64,000 bases of DNA from Amyloporia xantha. Lineage: Eukaryota > Basidiomycota > Agaricomycetes > Polyporales > Adustoporiaceae. Every line of letters starts with the position of its first letter. The stretch's first letter is position 1. The stretch is from positions 3,658,001-3,722,000 of the forward strand of contig JAYKKR010000001.1 in assembly GCA_036971615.1 (NCBI GenBank). The letters are read 5' to 3'. The notes under the pieces are model-generated. The model ran no database searches and was not told where the DNA came from. It saw only the letters and a program-made list of their open reading frames with translations. The position numbers were made by a program, and so were the translations under genes. This document shows, in pieces, positions 36,580 to 48,373 of the stretch.

Positions 36580-37842
36580 AATGCACGCCGTGGGGTGGGA
36601 TTTTGAGAGGCATCCAAACGCTTTGGTGTTTTTCCAATGCCATCGTCGTCGATACGTCAGCAACGGTTAGGTGGACTTTGAAGTGCGTATTTCCCAGACA
36701 TAACTTGCGTACGGTCTATGATCCGTGGCTTCCTTTTTGCTTTAAGAAGTTTAATTTGTATTTCTGCTTGATTCATTGGGAGATAAGCCTTGAATGTGGC
36801 ACACTGTTATGCACCAAATATAAGTGGGAAAGAGCTTGGCGAGAGGAACAGTGGGATCCTCATTAACGGGATTACACCAATTTACCGTTGCTATCAGAAT
36901 GTAGCATTGAGCTGCAACACGGTTTAAAAGTCTAAATCAGCGGGAACGGCGAGACGGAACAATCACCGCAATTCTGGCCAGATGAAGCATTTCATTTCAC
37001 GTCAAATATGAATTCACAATGAAGACTATTTAAACAAATCCGGCTTAACTTCGACTCTCTCCCTTTCTGTCTGCGTATGCTCCGAGAGATCGACGCTGGT
37101 AATACTATCTTACACCAGTTTGACGGTGCTGCATCGTCTCGTCGTCTCGTCCGACGGTGGTACAGTCATTTCCGCGTCGGGAGCAATAGTAACAGCAGCA
37201 AGAAGTCGCAGCGCAAATTTTATCGTTCACACCCAACACGCTGTTGAAGCACATTCTCAGAGGACAGTAGGCAGCTGGTCTCATGCAAGTAATATTCCTG
37301 GTGTGTAGAGTGACATTAACAGATTTGGGCGCTTGAACTCTGTCCTCGGACGTGCTGATCACTGCCGGCGGCAGCAACCCCCAGCTTCCGCGTACTACGA
37401 TCATGTTTCCCCGGATCGATGTGCGGAATCTGCGACTAAAGATTGTCCGCGGCATCGCAAACAAAACAATCGTAGATGGAGGCGCCACAAAGGTTTTATG
37501 GCGGCAGACATTAAGGTGAATAAAGAAAAGCTACCGAACAATAGCCTCGTGTCGTGCCGAAACGAGCCTGACCTTGCCGTGCTGATTGACCCTCGAGCAG
37601 ACTTTGTCCTGCCTCACCTCTGCGGCCTTGCAGCACGAAACCCCATATCCTGCGGCGACATAGATAAGCCCCGAACTTACTTGCCTTCCTACGCCCAATT
37701 TCCGCCACGTCGTCCGGACCAGGTTTCCGATTCTCCTCCTTCTATCTGTTGTGACCACCAGGCTGCGCCTCGGTCTCACTCGGCTCCTTTTCAAGCTTTT
37801 CTACTACCCTCGAGTTTCCCTTCTCTCTGTAGGCCCTTCGGC
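36580..37842. other. Intergenic region upstream of GH16 copy 2
   Basis: An open frame runs from 37333 into the GH16-2 start and is in frame with it, but upstream of ATG 37843 it shows no signal peptide or known domain. I treat it as untranslated or chance. Nothing else is recognised. Confidence 0.4.
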
Positions 37843-39484
37843 ATGTATCTCCACCTCCCACTGGTGCTGTACCTGCTTGCTAGCGCTGTGCCATCCGAGG
37901 CGAATCTCTTTTCTCGTGGATCTGACCACCTCATCCGAGGCATCACTTCCGCTCATCGTCACGCTGTCAAGCGCAGCTCAGGGCTTGCCAAAGACCTACG
38001 GCGGGCATTCTCACCAATCTTGGTCGCGGAGGCGGACAGTGGCTCGCAGCATGTCTACTGCATCAGCGGAACGGGTCTGACGGGCGATGGCGTCGGTCAG
38101 TCGAGTGGCGGAGGCAGTGCCGGGAGTGCAGGTGCGCCGGCGAAGGCCTCTGCGACCGCGTCAGCATCGGCGTCGGCGTCAAGTCCAAGTGGCACAGTTG
38201 CGTCTTCTCCCCGTGGAAGGTGAAGCAGGCATATGTACGTATTGCAGCCACAGTGCTGTAAGTGCTCTGACCGTCTCCGTAGGAAGGGAATTCGTTCTTT
38301 GACGGCTGGACATTCTTCACCGCTGGCGACCCCACTGATGGCAATGTAACAATACGTTGATCAGAGCACCGCGGTACGTCGTTCACTTCCATGGGTTCTA
38401 CCTTTGATCTTATTCAAGGACTATCTAGCAATCGGCAAATCTTACCTCAATAAACAGTGCAGGTAACGCCATCATGCGCGTAGACACCACGCCGACCGTC
38501 TCGGGCAACCGCCAGAGCGTGCGGATAACGACCAACTACACCTACACCGGCGCGCTGGTAATCATGGACTCGGTGCACATGCCGACAGGGTGCGGCACAT
38601 GGCCTGCGTTCTGGAGCAACGGTGCGATAGCTCCACTCTCGCACCCTCATTCATTTCAGCTAATTTGCTCGCGTGCGGTCTGCGTGGACAGGGCCCAACT
38701 GGCCTGCGGGCGGTGAGATAGACATCGTGGAGGGTGTCAACACGTACACGAACAACCAGGCCACGATACACACGAACCCCGGCTGCACGATACCCTCGTC
38801 GAACAGCACCACGCTCGACATTAGTGGTACTGTGGTTGGCCCCACGAATTGCGCCGCAGCTCAGACGGGCAACGCGGGGTGTGGGATTAGGTCGAATTCT
38901 GACACCTCGTATGGTGCTGGTTTCAATCAGAATGGCGGAGGGGTGTATGCAAGTGAGTTGCTATTTTTGATGTTTATGCATAGGTTCTAAATATGCTCAT
39001 CGCAGTGCAATGGGACAACGACGGCATTTCCGTGTGGTTCTTCCCTCGGAGTTCAATCCCATCCGACATTACAGCTGGGGCACCCCAGCCGTCTGGATGG
39101 GGGACGCCGATGGCGAACTGGCCGTCAACTGACTGCAATCCAACCACGTTTTTCTATCAGCACTCGGCTATCTTCGACACTACTCTTTGGTGAGCGCTTT
39201 GTGCAATTTTACGTCTTGGGGCGTCATGTCTAAGCACACAACCTTTCCCCAGCGGTCAATGGGCTGGCAATGTGTGGGCCGATACAGGAGCGCCTGGACA
39301 GTCGCAGAGCTGTGCGCAGATAACGAGCACTTCGACTTGCGCCGAGTATGTCCAGAACAACGGTGCCGCGTTTGCAGAGGCTTGTGAGTTCGGCGTTATT
39401 GCTGTCATGGTACTTCTCACTCATACGCGCGGTGTTTCAACAGACTGGGAAGTCAAGAGCGTCAAGATCTACCAGACAAGCTGA
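37843..39484 (+). CDS. GH16 family secreted beta-glucanase, copy 2 (possible frameshift)
   Basis: Paralogue of 32101-33726 with the same exon layout. ATG 37843 gives the signal peptide MYLHLPLVLYLLASAVPSEA, followed by the shared KRSSGLAKDLRRAFSP, a low-complexity Ala/Ser linker (ASATASASASASSPSG), GNSFFDGWTFFTAGDPTDGN, MPTGCGTWPAFWSN and the catalytic GGEIDIVEG (about 38709-38735). It ends WEVKSVKIYQTS, TGA at 39482-39484. At about 38348-38351 there is one A more than the frame of copy 1 allows, so the exon stops at IR just before its splice site. Either the gene is a recent pseudogene or the base is an error; the downstream exons are otherwise well conserved, which favours the second. Confidence 0.8.
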
Positions 39485-40017
39485 AACGCCCTCGCAGACA
39501 AGCTGCAACTCGTGTCGCCTCTTTCATGGCGCTTTACGTCATTGGATTGCGGATGTATACCTGCCATTGCCGACATTCTACGGGATGCACATGCCACACC
39601 ATATACAGTGGCCTCATGCTAACCCACGACATATTACGCTTACAGGGATGTAGTTTTAGAGCTTGTGTAACTTGATGCTACAATAGATTACAGTGGAACA
39701 ATGTAAATATCACGTTGCGTGATCAATGCCAGTCATTTCACGGTCTTTCGTTTAACAAATTGGGTGCGCAAGAGCGGAATGCGTGGCACCGTTCAATATT
39801 GCGGGGAGCGTTGAAATTGAGCCGGAGGTTCTCCGTGGCCATGTTGCCGCACCATCGAATATCTCAATATTTGAGCTAATAGTTCAATCATGGAAAAAGG
39901 ATCTTGCTTAGCATATCATAGTGATGCATACAAGGGCCGGTTTTGGAATGTGCAGATGAGAACCGTATGCGAAGACAGTGCGACGAGGAAGAGATAAGAC
40001 AACAAATATGAAGGCCC

Positions 40018-40319
40018 TCATCGTGTCTGTAATGAACAGGAGATACATACAGTCTATGAGCAAACCTACTTGCTATGCATGAGAATGGACTAAACGCACC
40101 TTGTTGAAACCGATAGCAGCCGACTTCTCGCGGAAGCACTGACGGCAAAGGTCGAGGCCGTACTTGCGGATGAGACCAGCCTGGTGCGCGCAGAGGCGGC
40201 TTTACGACACGATATATCAGCCCCACGACAACTTCGTTGTACGAGCGGACTACTCACCACTGACGGCTACCCTTACCGTACTTGCGGGGGCGAGAGAACC
40301 AAACGGCGTCGTGGGTCAT
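40018..40319 (-). CDS. RPS29: 40S ribosomal protein S29 (uS14)
   Basis: Small-subunit ribosomal protein near the decoding head. ATG at 40317-40319, [20 protein letters not shown], then an intron, then [19 protein letters not shown] and [15 protein letters not shown]. The four zinc-binding Cys (CxxC ... CxxC) are present. A second intron begins GTGCGT after FNK, and its CAG acceptor gives a last exon with two codons and TGA at 40018-40020; reading through without splicing would end a few residues later instead. Length (about 56 residues) is normal. Divergent from the tRNA gene 280 bp upstream. Confidence 0.93.
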
Positions 40320-40601
40320 TTTGGCTGGGTCTTGAAGGTGCTAGGTAGAATGCACTGAGATGGTTCGTTTAGATTACGATATTGCGCCGAAGAGGGGCTA
40401 CTCACCTGGCCTTGGGGTTGCAGGTCGTCTTGCCGCTTACTGAGGTACAGTAGACTGTGACGGCTGGCGTTGTGCTGTATAGTGGCTGAGAGAATAAGGT
40501 TTGTGATGGAAGTTCGGAAGTTCCCGATTGTGCGGTGTCCGACTCCGACACGACGAAGCAGAGCCACTGGACATAATATATTTTGTAGGCGTTATGTATA
40601 T

Positions 40602-40683
40602 GCCCGCCTAGCTCAATCGGATAGAGCGTCAGACTCTTAAGGCGGGTATCTGAAGGCTGCGAGTTCGACCCTCGCGGTGGGCT
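40602..40683 (+). tRNA. tRNA-Lys (CTT anticodon) with a short intron
   Basis: Acceptor stem GCCCGCC (40602-40608) pairs with GGTGGGC (40676-40682) with one G-T pair. The D arm contains TAGCTCAATCGGATAGAG and the T arm GCGAG-TTCGACC-CTCGC. The anticodon stem TCAGA/TCTGA encloses 16 nt beginning CTCTTAA instead of a 7-nt loop, so a 9-nt intron lies next to the anticodon CTT, at the canonical eukaryotic position. A TTTTT terminator follows at about 40687. Internal A and B boxes are as expected for Pol III. Confidence 0.93.
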
Positions 40684-40928
40684 AGTTGTTTTTCTCGACT
40701 TCAATCTACAGCTTTCTGTGGATCTGCCTTTCTCATATCCAGGATCCTTACCGAAAGCTTGAGCCTAACAGTGGTCCTTGTGAAACAACATGTGTAGTGA
40801 TTTGATTGTATTGGATGTTTGATTTATACGGTGCTGGTGTAATAACTGAGTGATGAACCTCGTGATAATTTGTCTCTGCATTATTCTCTGCGGTGGTAAT
40901 GTAGCTGAATAGCAGATGTTCCTACACC

Positions 40929-43900
40929 CTACTGTCCCGCCAGCAACCCCACCTTTCGCCAGTACGCCAGCCAATTCTTCACCTCCTCCACGCCGAGCTG
41001 GTGCAGATTGGGGTCCGCTAGGGTAGAAGATGCTGCGACAGCCTTAGTAACAGACAAGTCGGACATTCCCAGAGCCAGCTTGCCGACCGTCAGCTTCTGG
41101 CCCATACCCTTGTACATAGGCAGCAACTGGATCGCACGTAGGTTCTGCAGCGTCTTCTGAGCTTCAGCGTCTGTAGCCTGCGAAACCGACTGCGCGACCT
41201 GCTCGAGTCTCGCCAACCACTCGGCGTAAGGCACGAGGTCGACCGAAAACTCCTGTGCTATGGTGACCGCCAGCGAATGCCAGGATACCGGTCGTGGGTG
41301 GACCAAATGCACCGTGTCGATGCTGTCCGGAGCAGATAGGAAGTCGACGAGGGCGCTGGCGGCGATCTCGAGTTGAATCCACGCGACGCCCTGTTCCACA
41401 CGGTCAGCGGCCGATTTCCAGTTCATATAAAATAAATAAACCTACCCTGTCATCGTCAGGGAAACATCTCAGCCGTGGAGCGCTTTGCACGATCGACGGG
41501 AACCATTCGTGTGCATTCCACGACCCGTTTGAGCCGCCACAAAGTTGGCCTACGCGAACGACCACCGGGTTCAGAGACGACTTGGCTTTGGCGTTGTACA
41601 AGATCTGTTCTGAAACCCATTTAGACTCCGTATAACCAGTGCTAACAGCTGTGTCTGGCTCTATAGGTGTTTCAAACAGACCGTCGTCGTATTCAATGTC
41701 TAGGATAGGACAAAATCAGTTCAGGAGAGTATAGCCACATTGTATCAGTGGACCAACTTGAGAGCACTCCAATAGAACTCGTGAAGATCAGCTTGGGCGG
41801 CTGGGACAGCGGCGACGTGAGAGCGAAGTCAGCGAGAGCCCGTACTCCATGAATATTAGATTCGAAGGACTTGAGAGCGATGTTGAAATCGACGCGCCAA
41901 GCTGTACCACACCAGGAATGGGGTGGTCAATAGCCAACCATGTACAAATAATCATAACCCTACCGTTATGGATGATTTGAGTTACAGACTGATGCAGCTA
42001 TCACAGAGGTGAGCATACGACATTCTGTACAACACGTTCGCCTGCTGACCTCTTGATACACCTCCTTCGACAAACCGAAATCAGCTGCAGCGAGGTCTCC
42101 TTCCAGCAGCACGACTTTCTCAGAATCCAACACGTCAGCATCCAGCCCTCGGTCAAGCAGAGCAAGCCTCTGTCTTTCGTGCAACGTTGCGCCGTCCCTC
42201 GGCGCTCTGTTGAAACAGTATACCCGGGACACCTTCCGTTTGTGCACGAGCTCCGTTAAGACGTAGCATCCGAAACCACCAGTAGTACCGGTGAGCAGGA
42301 CGACATCACCACCACTGGCTTTGCCTGCGACGCCCCCCTGGTGGACAGGGAAGTCATTGCTGTATTTTGCTACCATTGATCGCATGGCCTCAATTCGTGT
42401 TGCTGGTTTCGAAAGGGTACTTTCTGTGGTGCCAAGCGCCAGGCCGAGTACGAAAGAGGCCAGGCTCGAGATCGTGGGGTACTCATAGACGAAGGTGCTG
42501 TTGACCTTTCGAGTGTCAGCCTTCACAGATTCGCGTAGCGCACGCAGGATGGTGTTACGGATCCAAGTGGCTTGCAAGCTGCGAAAACCGCGTATCAGTA
42601 TCTATCATCGTTTTTCGGCGAAGTTGAATGGTTTCACCTGTCACAGCCAGATTGGAAAAGATCATCGTCGTCCTTGACTGCCACTGTCAGTACCTTTTCC
42701 ACTACTGTACGAACAAACGTAATGGTGGTGCTGTTGTCCCAGTGAGCCGGAGGTGGAATGCTAGACTGTGCGCTGTCTTCGACCGCATCATATAAGGCAT
42801 TGATCTCATCTTCATAATCTTTGATTACGGCCCCTCTGCGAACGGTGCCTTTCGCTGTGTAGCCAAATGGTTTTGATGGACTCGCCACTAGTACCATCTA
42901 CGCATGTTTTTATGTGTCACAAAACAGCTGGTCGGAGTTTAGCACTGCCACTTACCTCCTTGAACAGCCTAGAGTGCTGCGGTGCATACGCATTCATTTT
43001 CTCGACAGTCGGCCTGCAGAGCAGCCAGATGGTTTACTCTGAGACAAAGAGGGTGTTCAAATATGAGAACTCACCAAATTTTGTTCCTGAAATCAGCGAG
43101 CTGGGCTTCGTCCGTAGGATCAAAGATGAACTCGGGCTTCGGTTCGACGATGATGCCTGCTTGGAACCGTCCACGGCCAAATATCACACAAGCGGCAACA
43201 TGCGGGTCCTGCTTAAGAATGTTTTCTATCCGAATTATGAGTGGATGCTATCAAAGTCCCAAAGATAGATTCTCATTCACCCAGGGGACCTGGGTTTGTC
43301 TGTCACAAGTGGAAAGGATCAATCTCGCTGGCCACACTTCAAACATATTGAAGATACCTTCTCTCCAGTGTTGTGCATGATTTGGTCGTCCGTGCGACCC
43401 AAGATCTTCCAATACCCAGGCAAAGTAGGGTGGGGTGCAACTAGATCAGACGTAGCATAGGCGTCCCTACCATCGATCTTCGTGTTAGTCACGCTCGGAT
43501 GGTTGATATCACTTGTCTAGCAGCTATTCGTGAACGTTACTCGAAATATAATGACCGGCATTTACCCACCATAACCACAAGTTCAAATGTATTGTCGCCC
43601 TGCGGCAACATCTTGACTTCAACTTGAGTGGAAATTTGGAAATACTCCCAGTCGGGGCAAGGCTCGCCTTTATGTATCAAATATAAGTTAGAATCGTCTA
43701 TACAAGATGATGTTCTCACTTGGATAGATAAGGTTCACAACACCAGCTTCAGTACTGACGAAACATGTATCTTTCACATCAGCAATTATGAGGGAAATAT
43801 AGAAACATGCTCACGTTCCATATCCATTGCAAATGGGCACTCCCTGTGAAACTAAGTAATCGCCCGTCTCCTTGTTCAGAGGACCTCCACCATAAGCCTG

Positions 43901-45162
43901 AAGAAACATCAATCAGCTCATAGCAAACATAAGCTAGTACGGAAAGGTGCGTACGACCGCCGCGCGTGTACTCAACCACGTTACAAACTCTGGGTTGCGG
44001 GACCAAGCCTAAAATGATCACTCTTAGGTGAGCTAGAGGACGAGATTGACCCCAGTGACACACCTCGAGGACCGACGGAATAGCAAAAATACGGTCACAA
44101 TTCGCGGCTTGAGCCGCCCGCATAACCATGTCTGGTGTTGGGATCGGAGGCGGGAATCTAGGCTCAAGTACTGCAAGGATAACTCCGCATGACGTCTATA
44201 CCGATGTTACCTCTGCACAGACTTTGCCAAAGACTTCGAGCTTACCCCCCATATGATGTTCATGAGCGCCATAGCGTGGAACATGGGCAACTGGTGTAAA
44301 TCGCCAAACGAGCCGGTCAAGTCAGCCTCGAAATAATGAGGATTCAACGCTAGCTCGAGAAGACGACGATACGTCCAAATAATTGGTTTAGGAAACGCTG
44401 TTGAGCCTGTATGCGACACAAATATGTATCATAGTTGCGCAAGTAAATAGAGATATCATCAAATAACTACCTGAAGAATGCAGGATTACACTCGGGGAGT
44501 CAGCGCCCATAAATTGATACGGTAGGGGATTTGCGACTGATCCCTCCACAGACGGCCGAAAGAGTTCCTCAAAAGTGAGCATAGGAGATACTTCTGGCTC
44601 CACTGCAGAAGGATACTGCGATTTTAACATGTTGAGGGAATCTTGGGCAAGGTCGCGGATGGGTTGCTCGCCGCTAACAAGGATATGCTTCACACCAACC
44701 TGGTTGATAAGATGCGCAATGGCCGCGGGCGAGTTCCTGATGGATAACGGGAATACTACGAAATTGGCACGCATGACACCCATAACAGTTATCGCATACG
44801 GGATTGAGTCTTAGGCAACAGTAATTCAGGAAGTTGTACAGAAAAGGACAGCAATTATACCCACCTGAAGATGAGAGAATTGCGATCACACCATTATGGG
44901 CCGTTGCTGCCACTGAGGACATACGATCCCTGATGGTATTGCTGCCTGCATGGATAGCTCTGACGGCTTCACCCCATGTTATGGTGACGAGACTGCCATC
45001 ATCCCGAGTAAATAGGAACAAAGGATGATTTGGCGAGTGTTCGCCGATCCAGTCCCACCCTTCCGCAAGCGACAGAGAGCCGTCCAAAGGTGGCAGACGG
45101 AAAGTGGTGCTGGTAAGAGCTTGAGTCTTGGGGGGGCATTGGATTGAAGGACGTGTCGCCAT
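40929..45162 (-). CDS. Adenylate-forming reductase (NRPS-like, A-T-R)
   Basis: Activates a carboxylic acid as adenylate, loads it on a carrier domain and reduces it to aldehyde or alcohol (family chemistry; substrate unknown). ATG at 45162 (MATRPSIQCPPKTQ). A domain: LHSSGSTAFPKPIIWTYRR (A3, about 44470) and YWKILGRTDDQIMHNTGEK (A8, about 43400). T domain: DDDLFQSGCDSLQATW, whose phosphopantetheine Ser codon is split by an intron (about 42580-42640). R domain: VLLTGTTGGFGCYVLTEL (Rossmann, about 42290) through VHLVHPRPVSWHSLA to the end YWRKVGLLAGQ, TAG 40929-40931. Many short introns. No condensation domain and no adjacent tailoring gene, so it looks like a stand-alone basidiomycete reductase of the kind related to Lys2. 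Confidence 0.87.
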
Positions 45163-47398
45163 TATCAAAGAGTGCAAAGGGACCTCCGAGTCGTAGCCTC
45201 GGAGGCAAATACTTATATCATCCCGGGCTTTCAGCCCATCCTGGTAGCAGACATGCCGGGCGTCATGTTGTGAACGTGTGACATGAGTCAGGGCGAGTGT
45301 ACTGCATAGAAACCGAGAAGTGGTATCAAACCGCACGGCCGTATTCTAATCTTAGACTAGAATGCTGTGAACATCCGAGACTGGCTGTTCCCGATGGCAG
45401 TGGCACTTGTTCTAGTCATTTCAGCTTGGGAAGACTCGTGAAGGGGACCGGACGTCGATATGTAAGTAATCTCTGCACTGTAACGCGATCTCCCACGAAG
45501 CAACCGAAGGTTAGTCCCCGCCCGGTGACAGAAGACCGCTATCACGCACGGCGTCGCGATACCGGTACCAGAAACATACAGCTTCAAGCCCCAGCAAGCC
45601 TAATATAATTAGATCGCGTTCAGGCCGACTTCACTTACCACAAGCTTCACGTGAAGCGGTGCGACTCGAGCGTCACCGATCACTGGGAGCATTAAGCGAT
45701 ATCAGACACTTCGCAATTTCGGAAGCGCATGTGAGCCGGTCGGATTCATCGGAGCGTCCCGTCATTGGTCGTCAAAAGCGGCAATTCGTGATGCCAGCAT
45801 GCTCTGAAAAGGCATTGCCGCATTGCAAACATGGATGGAGCAGTAGTCTCGGCTCCAGACGCTCTACACTGCTCTCTGCGCTTCTCCGAGTCTCCCTGCG
45901 ATGCTCAGCCACTCTGACTTGCGGAGTTTGAAATGGATCTCGAATAGATCTTGAAGGTTTTGAAAATTCACACGGGGACATTTAGCGCCGGTGCAGAGAT
46001 GGAGACGACTCGCCGATGAGCGATTGTCCTCGTCCCTGAACGGCGTGGGAACGAGACTAATGGAGCAGGTTAAATTTCCGACGACAACGTTCGGAGGCCA
46101 TGGACTTCTCGAGCTCTGAAACATCTGATCTATTTCATCATTCAACACTTCACTGAAAGAACCGCCTGAGGCGGATATTGAATGCACGTCAGAAGAACAC
46201 AAGCAGACCTCACCACTTTCTAATACAAATATATAATAATTCCTGTGAGGTAATATGGGCTAGTGGTCTAGAGAACTGATGCGCACAACGACGGATATTT
46301 CAGCTGAACGACTCCACTTTAACAGAAAGTATCACATGCGCCGCACTACATTGTCTACAAAGGAAAAGGACGGAAAGCAGAAAACCTACGTAGAAAATGA
46401 CATACAGACGACGAAATAAGAGCCACATACCAGAAGAACAGACAAAAACAGACAAAATAGGCCTGTACACTTTGTGTCCAGGAACAGCATATACGAAAAC
46501 AGTTATCTTGGCTACGTCGGTATTGACGTTGACCCGCTTCACTATAGCTATGGTAGGCCATTGTGGTGTACCTCAGGCTTAAGCGGGAGAGTGACGAGGG
46601 CCCTGAGACTTGAGTACAACTTCACGAGACACTGGGGCCGTTAACAATCATCGCGGCACCATACGACCAAGGCGGAAGGCTCCGCCGACGAGAGAGGTGA
46701 TGTTGTCAAACTGGCCTCAAAATTTTACAGTGCGCTCGAGTATGACACATATGAATGCAGACATTTGTATTCAGAGTCCTTCCAGAGGTGAGCACTGGTT
46801 AATCACCGCTTTCGGCGAAGTTTTGGTCTTTGGTCTTTGGTCTTCTGATGCCAGTAGCGGTCAGGGCTTCTAACCTGAATCGGCGCTCCGATTGCACAAC
46901 GTTGGACATCGGAGTCGGAAGATCCATCCAAAACGATATTGTGCCTCTTTGAGCAGTTCTAGACGAGCTTGGCCGTTTCTTCATTCACCGGTGATCGCTG
47001 AGCAGGAGCTCCGCCTTGGCGTTCTGCTAGTTAGCGAAACCGCCCAAACGCCACCTGACGCTGCAGCCCTTGTACCCGCCCTGCGATTGTATCGATCATG
47101 TTGGAGCTTTGGTGCGGTATAGTAACGTCGTAGTTTTCGGTTCTTGAAATGCAGACGCTCTCGTGAAATAGGCGGATTTTGTGCTAGTGTGGACGTGGAC
47201 GAGAGGTTGAGAGACGGTCGGCATCGATAGCGCGGTTACAGCGGCCATGGTCCCTTAATACTGACTGGTGATCGTCAATCACCGGGGTTTATGTGCGTCC
47301 AGCTGGCTTGCTCTGTGCCCTGAAAACGTTACCGTCCAGCGTATAAATGTATTTGGTCATCAGCAAACTCCTGCAGCCATTGCAACCACCCATAACCA
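45163..47398. other. Long intergenic region without a recognisable gene
   Basis: 2.2 kb between two genes that diverge from it. Open frames of up to about 110 codons exist on both strands but none shows a motif or convincing exon structure. A small GGTCTTT tandem (about 46828-46848) is visible. Promoters of both neighbours should be at its ends. Confidence 0.4.
47342..47347 (+). promoter_or_regulatory. TATA box of the Cys-rich protein gene
   Basis: TATAAA 52 bp upstream of the ATG at 47399, in the position expected for a short 5' leader. Inferred from sequence only. Confidence 0.45.
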
Positions 47399-47850
47399 AT
47401 GTTGAACACCCTTATATTCCCGGTCCTTGCCCTTGTCGGACTTGTCGCCGGCTCCTGCAGTGCTCCTCGCTCGCTGGCTCTATGCTGCGAGTCACTTGCG
47501 CCGTATAGTGACAACGCCTACGTATGGAACAACGTGTGCGGTGACTCCGTTCCCGACGAGAGTGTTCTGGTAGCGAGCGGGTGTGAGGTCACCTCATCCT
47601 GGTAAGCACAACTCCAAACGCTAGCTGCATACGATTATGATTCTCACTTTGGGTGTTTTATCCTCACAGCACTTATGAAGGAATGTATGCAGCATGTTGC
47701 GTGGAATATATGCCTAGTAAGCCTGGCGCACCAGCACTCCCATCACTTTAGGCAGAATGGCGACGTTTTGCTGATGCCCATATCCTTGCAGACTGTCCTT
47801 CTACTAGCGGTGCCATTGGACTGAACTGCACTGGATACGAGGTCGAATAA
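47399..47850 (+). CDS. Small secreted cysteine-rich protein
   Basis: About 105 residues. The ATG at 47399 opens a signal peptide (MLNTLIFPVLALVGLVAGSC). Two introns (about 47602-47670 and 47711-47792) have GTAAGC donors and CAG acceptors and keep the frame. The mature part has ten Cys in the order C-CC-C-C-C-CC-C-C, with the CC pairs in LALCCESLAPY and YAACCVEYMP. It ends NCTGYEVE, TAA at 47848-47850. Two CC pairs recall hydrophobins, but the spacing and the two extra Cys do not fit either hydrophobin class. Role unknown; could be a wall, surface or effector-like protein. Confidence 0.75.
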
Positions 47851-48373
47851 TGATGCCCTTAGTATGGGTTCCTTATGTATCCGTGTAACGATAGGCTGTA
47901 TCTATCTCCGTTGACATACTTCAATGTGAAGCTTGTTCAACTCCGCGTGCATGTTTTATCATTGAAATGAAACCACCGCCCGTGAACATTTAACTTTCAG
48001 TTTTTATAGGCATACAGTTGGTCATAGGTACATAGCACGCATACATTAGCTATATAATCTTTTTTGTGCCACAGCTTTCAACAGAATCAAGCGTTGTAAT
48101 TCAATTCTTGATGTACTTGCCCATGTCTTTCTAGCCCACAATCTAGTCTCAAGTGATGACTTCAGTTTTGAGCTCAAAAGTTGTTCCCATGTTCTGTCAT
48201 TAAGCAGGCTCGCGTCGCGGGTAGACCGCCTTATTTCAACTTGCAACGACGACCGACTGGACTTGCCAAATTGAGCTGCTAGATCGAAGGGCATAAATAA
48301 CTGCTGACGTGTTCACCATCACGCGGCGTGCGCTTGTGGCGATCGCGTCTCAGAGACCTGTGCGCCCTTCACC
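47851..48373. other. Spacer upstream of the SLC33-like transporter
   Basis: 3' region of the secreted protein gene and upstream region of the transporter. No gene is recognised. Confidence 0.4.

Noticed and set aside
37333..37842. In-frame upstream extension of the GH16-2 open frame
   Set aside because: It would bury the signal peptide inside the protein and has no counterpart in GH16-1; ATG 37843 aligns with the copy-1 start.
46828..46848. GGTCTTT short tandem repeat
   Set aside because: About three units only; ordinary microsatellite-scale noise in intergenic DNA.
47399..47850. Calling the secreted protein a hydrophobin
   Set aside because: Ten rather than eight Cys after splicing and a wrong spacing before the second CC pair.
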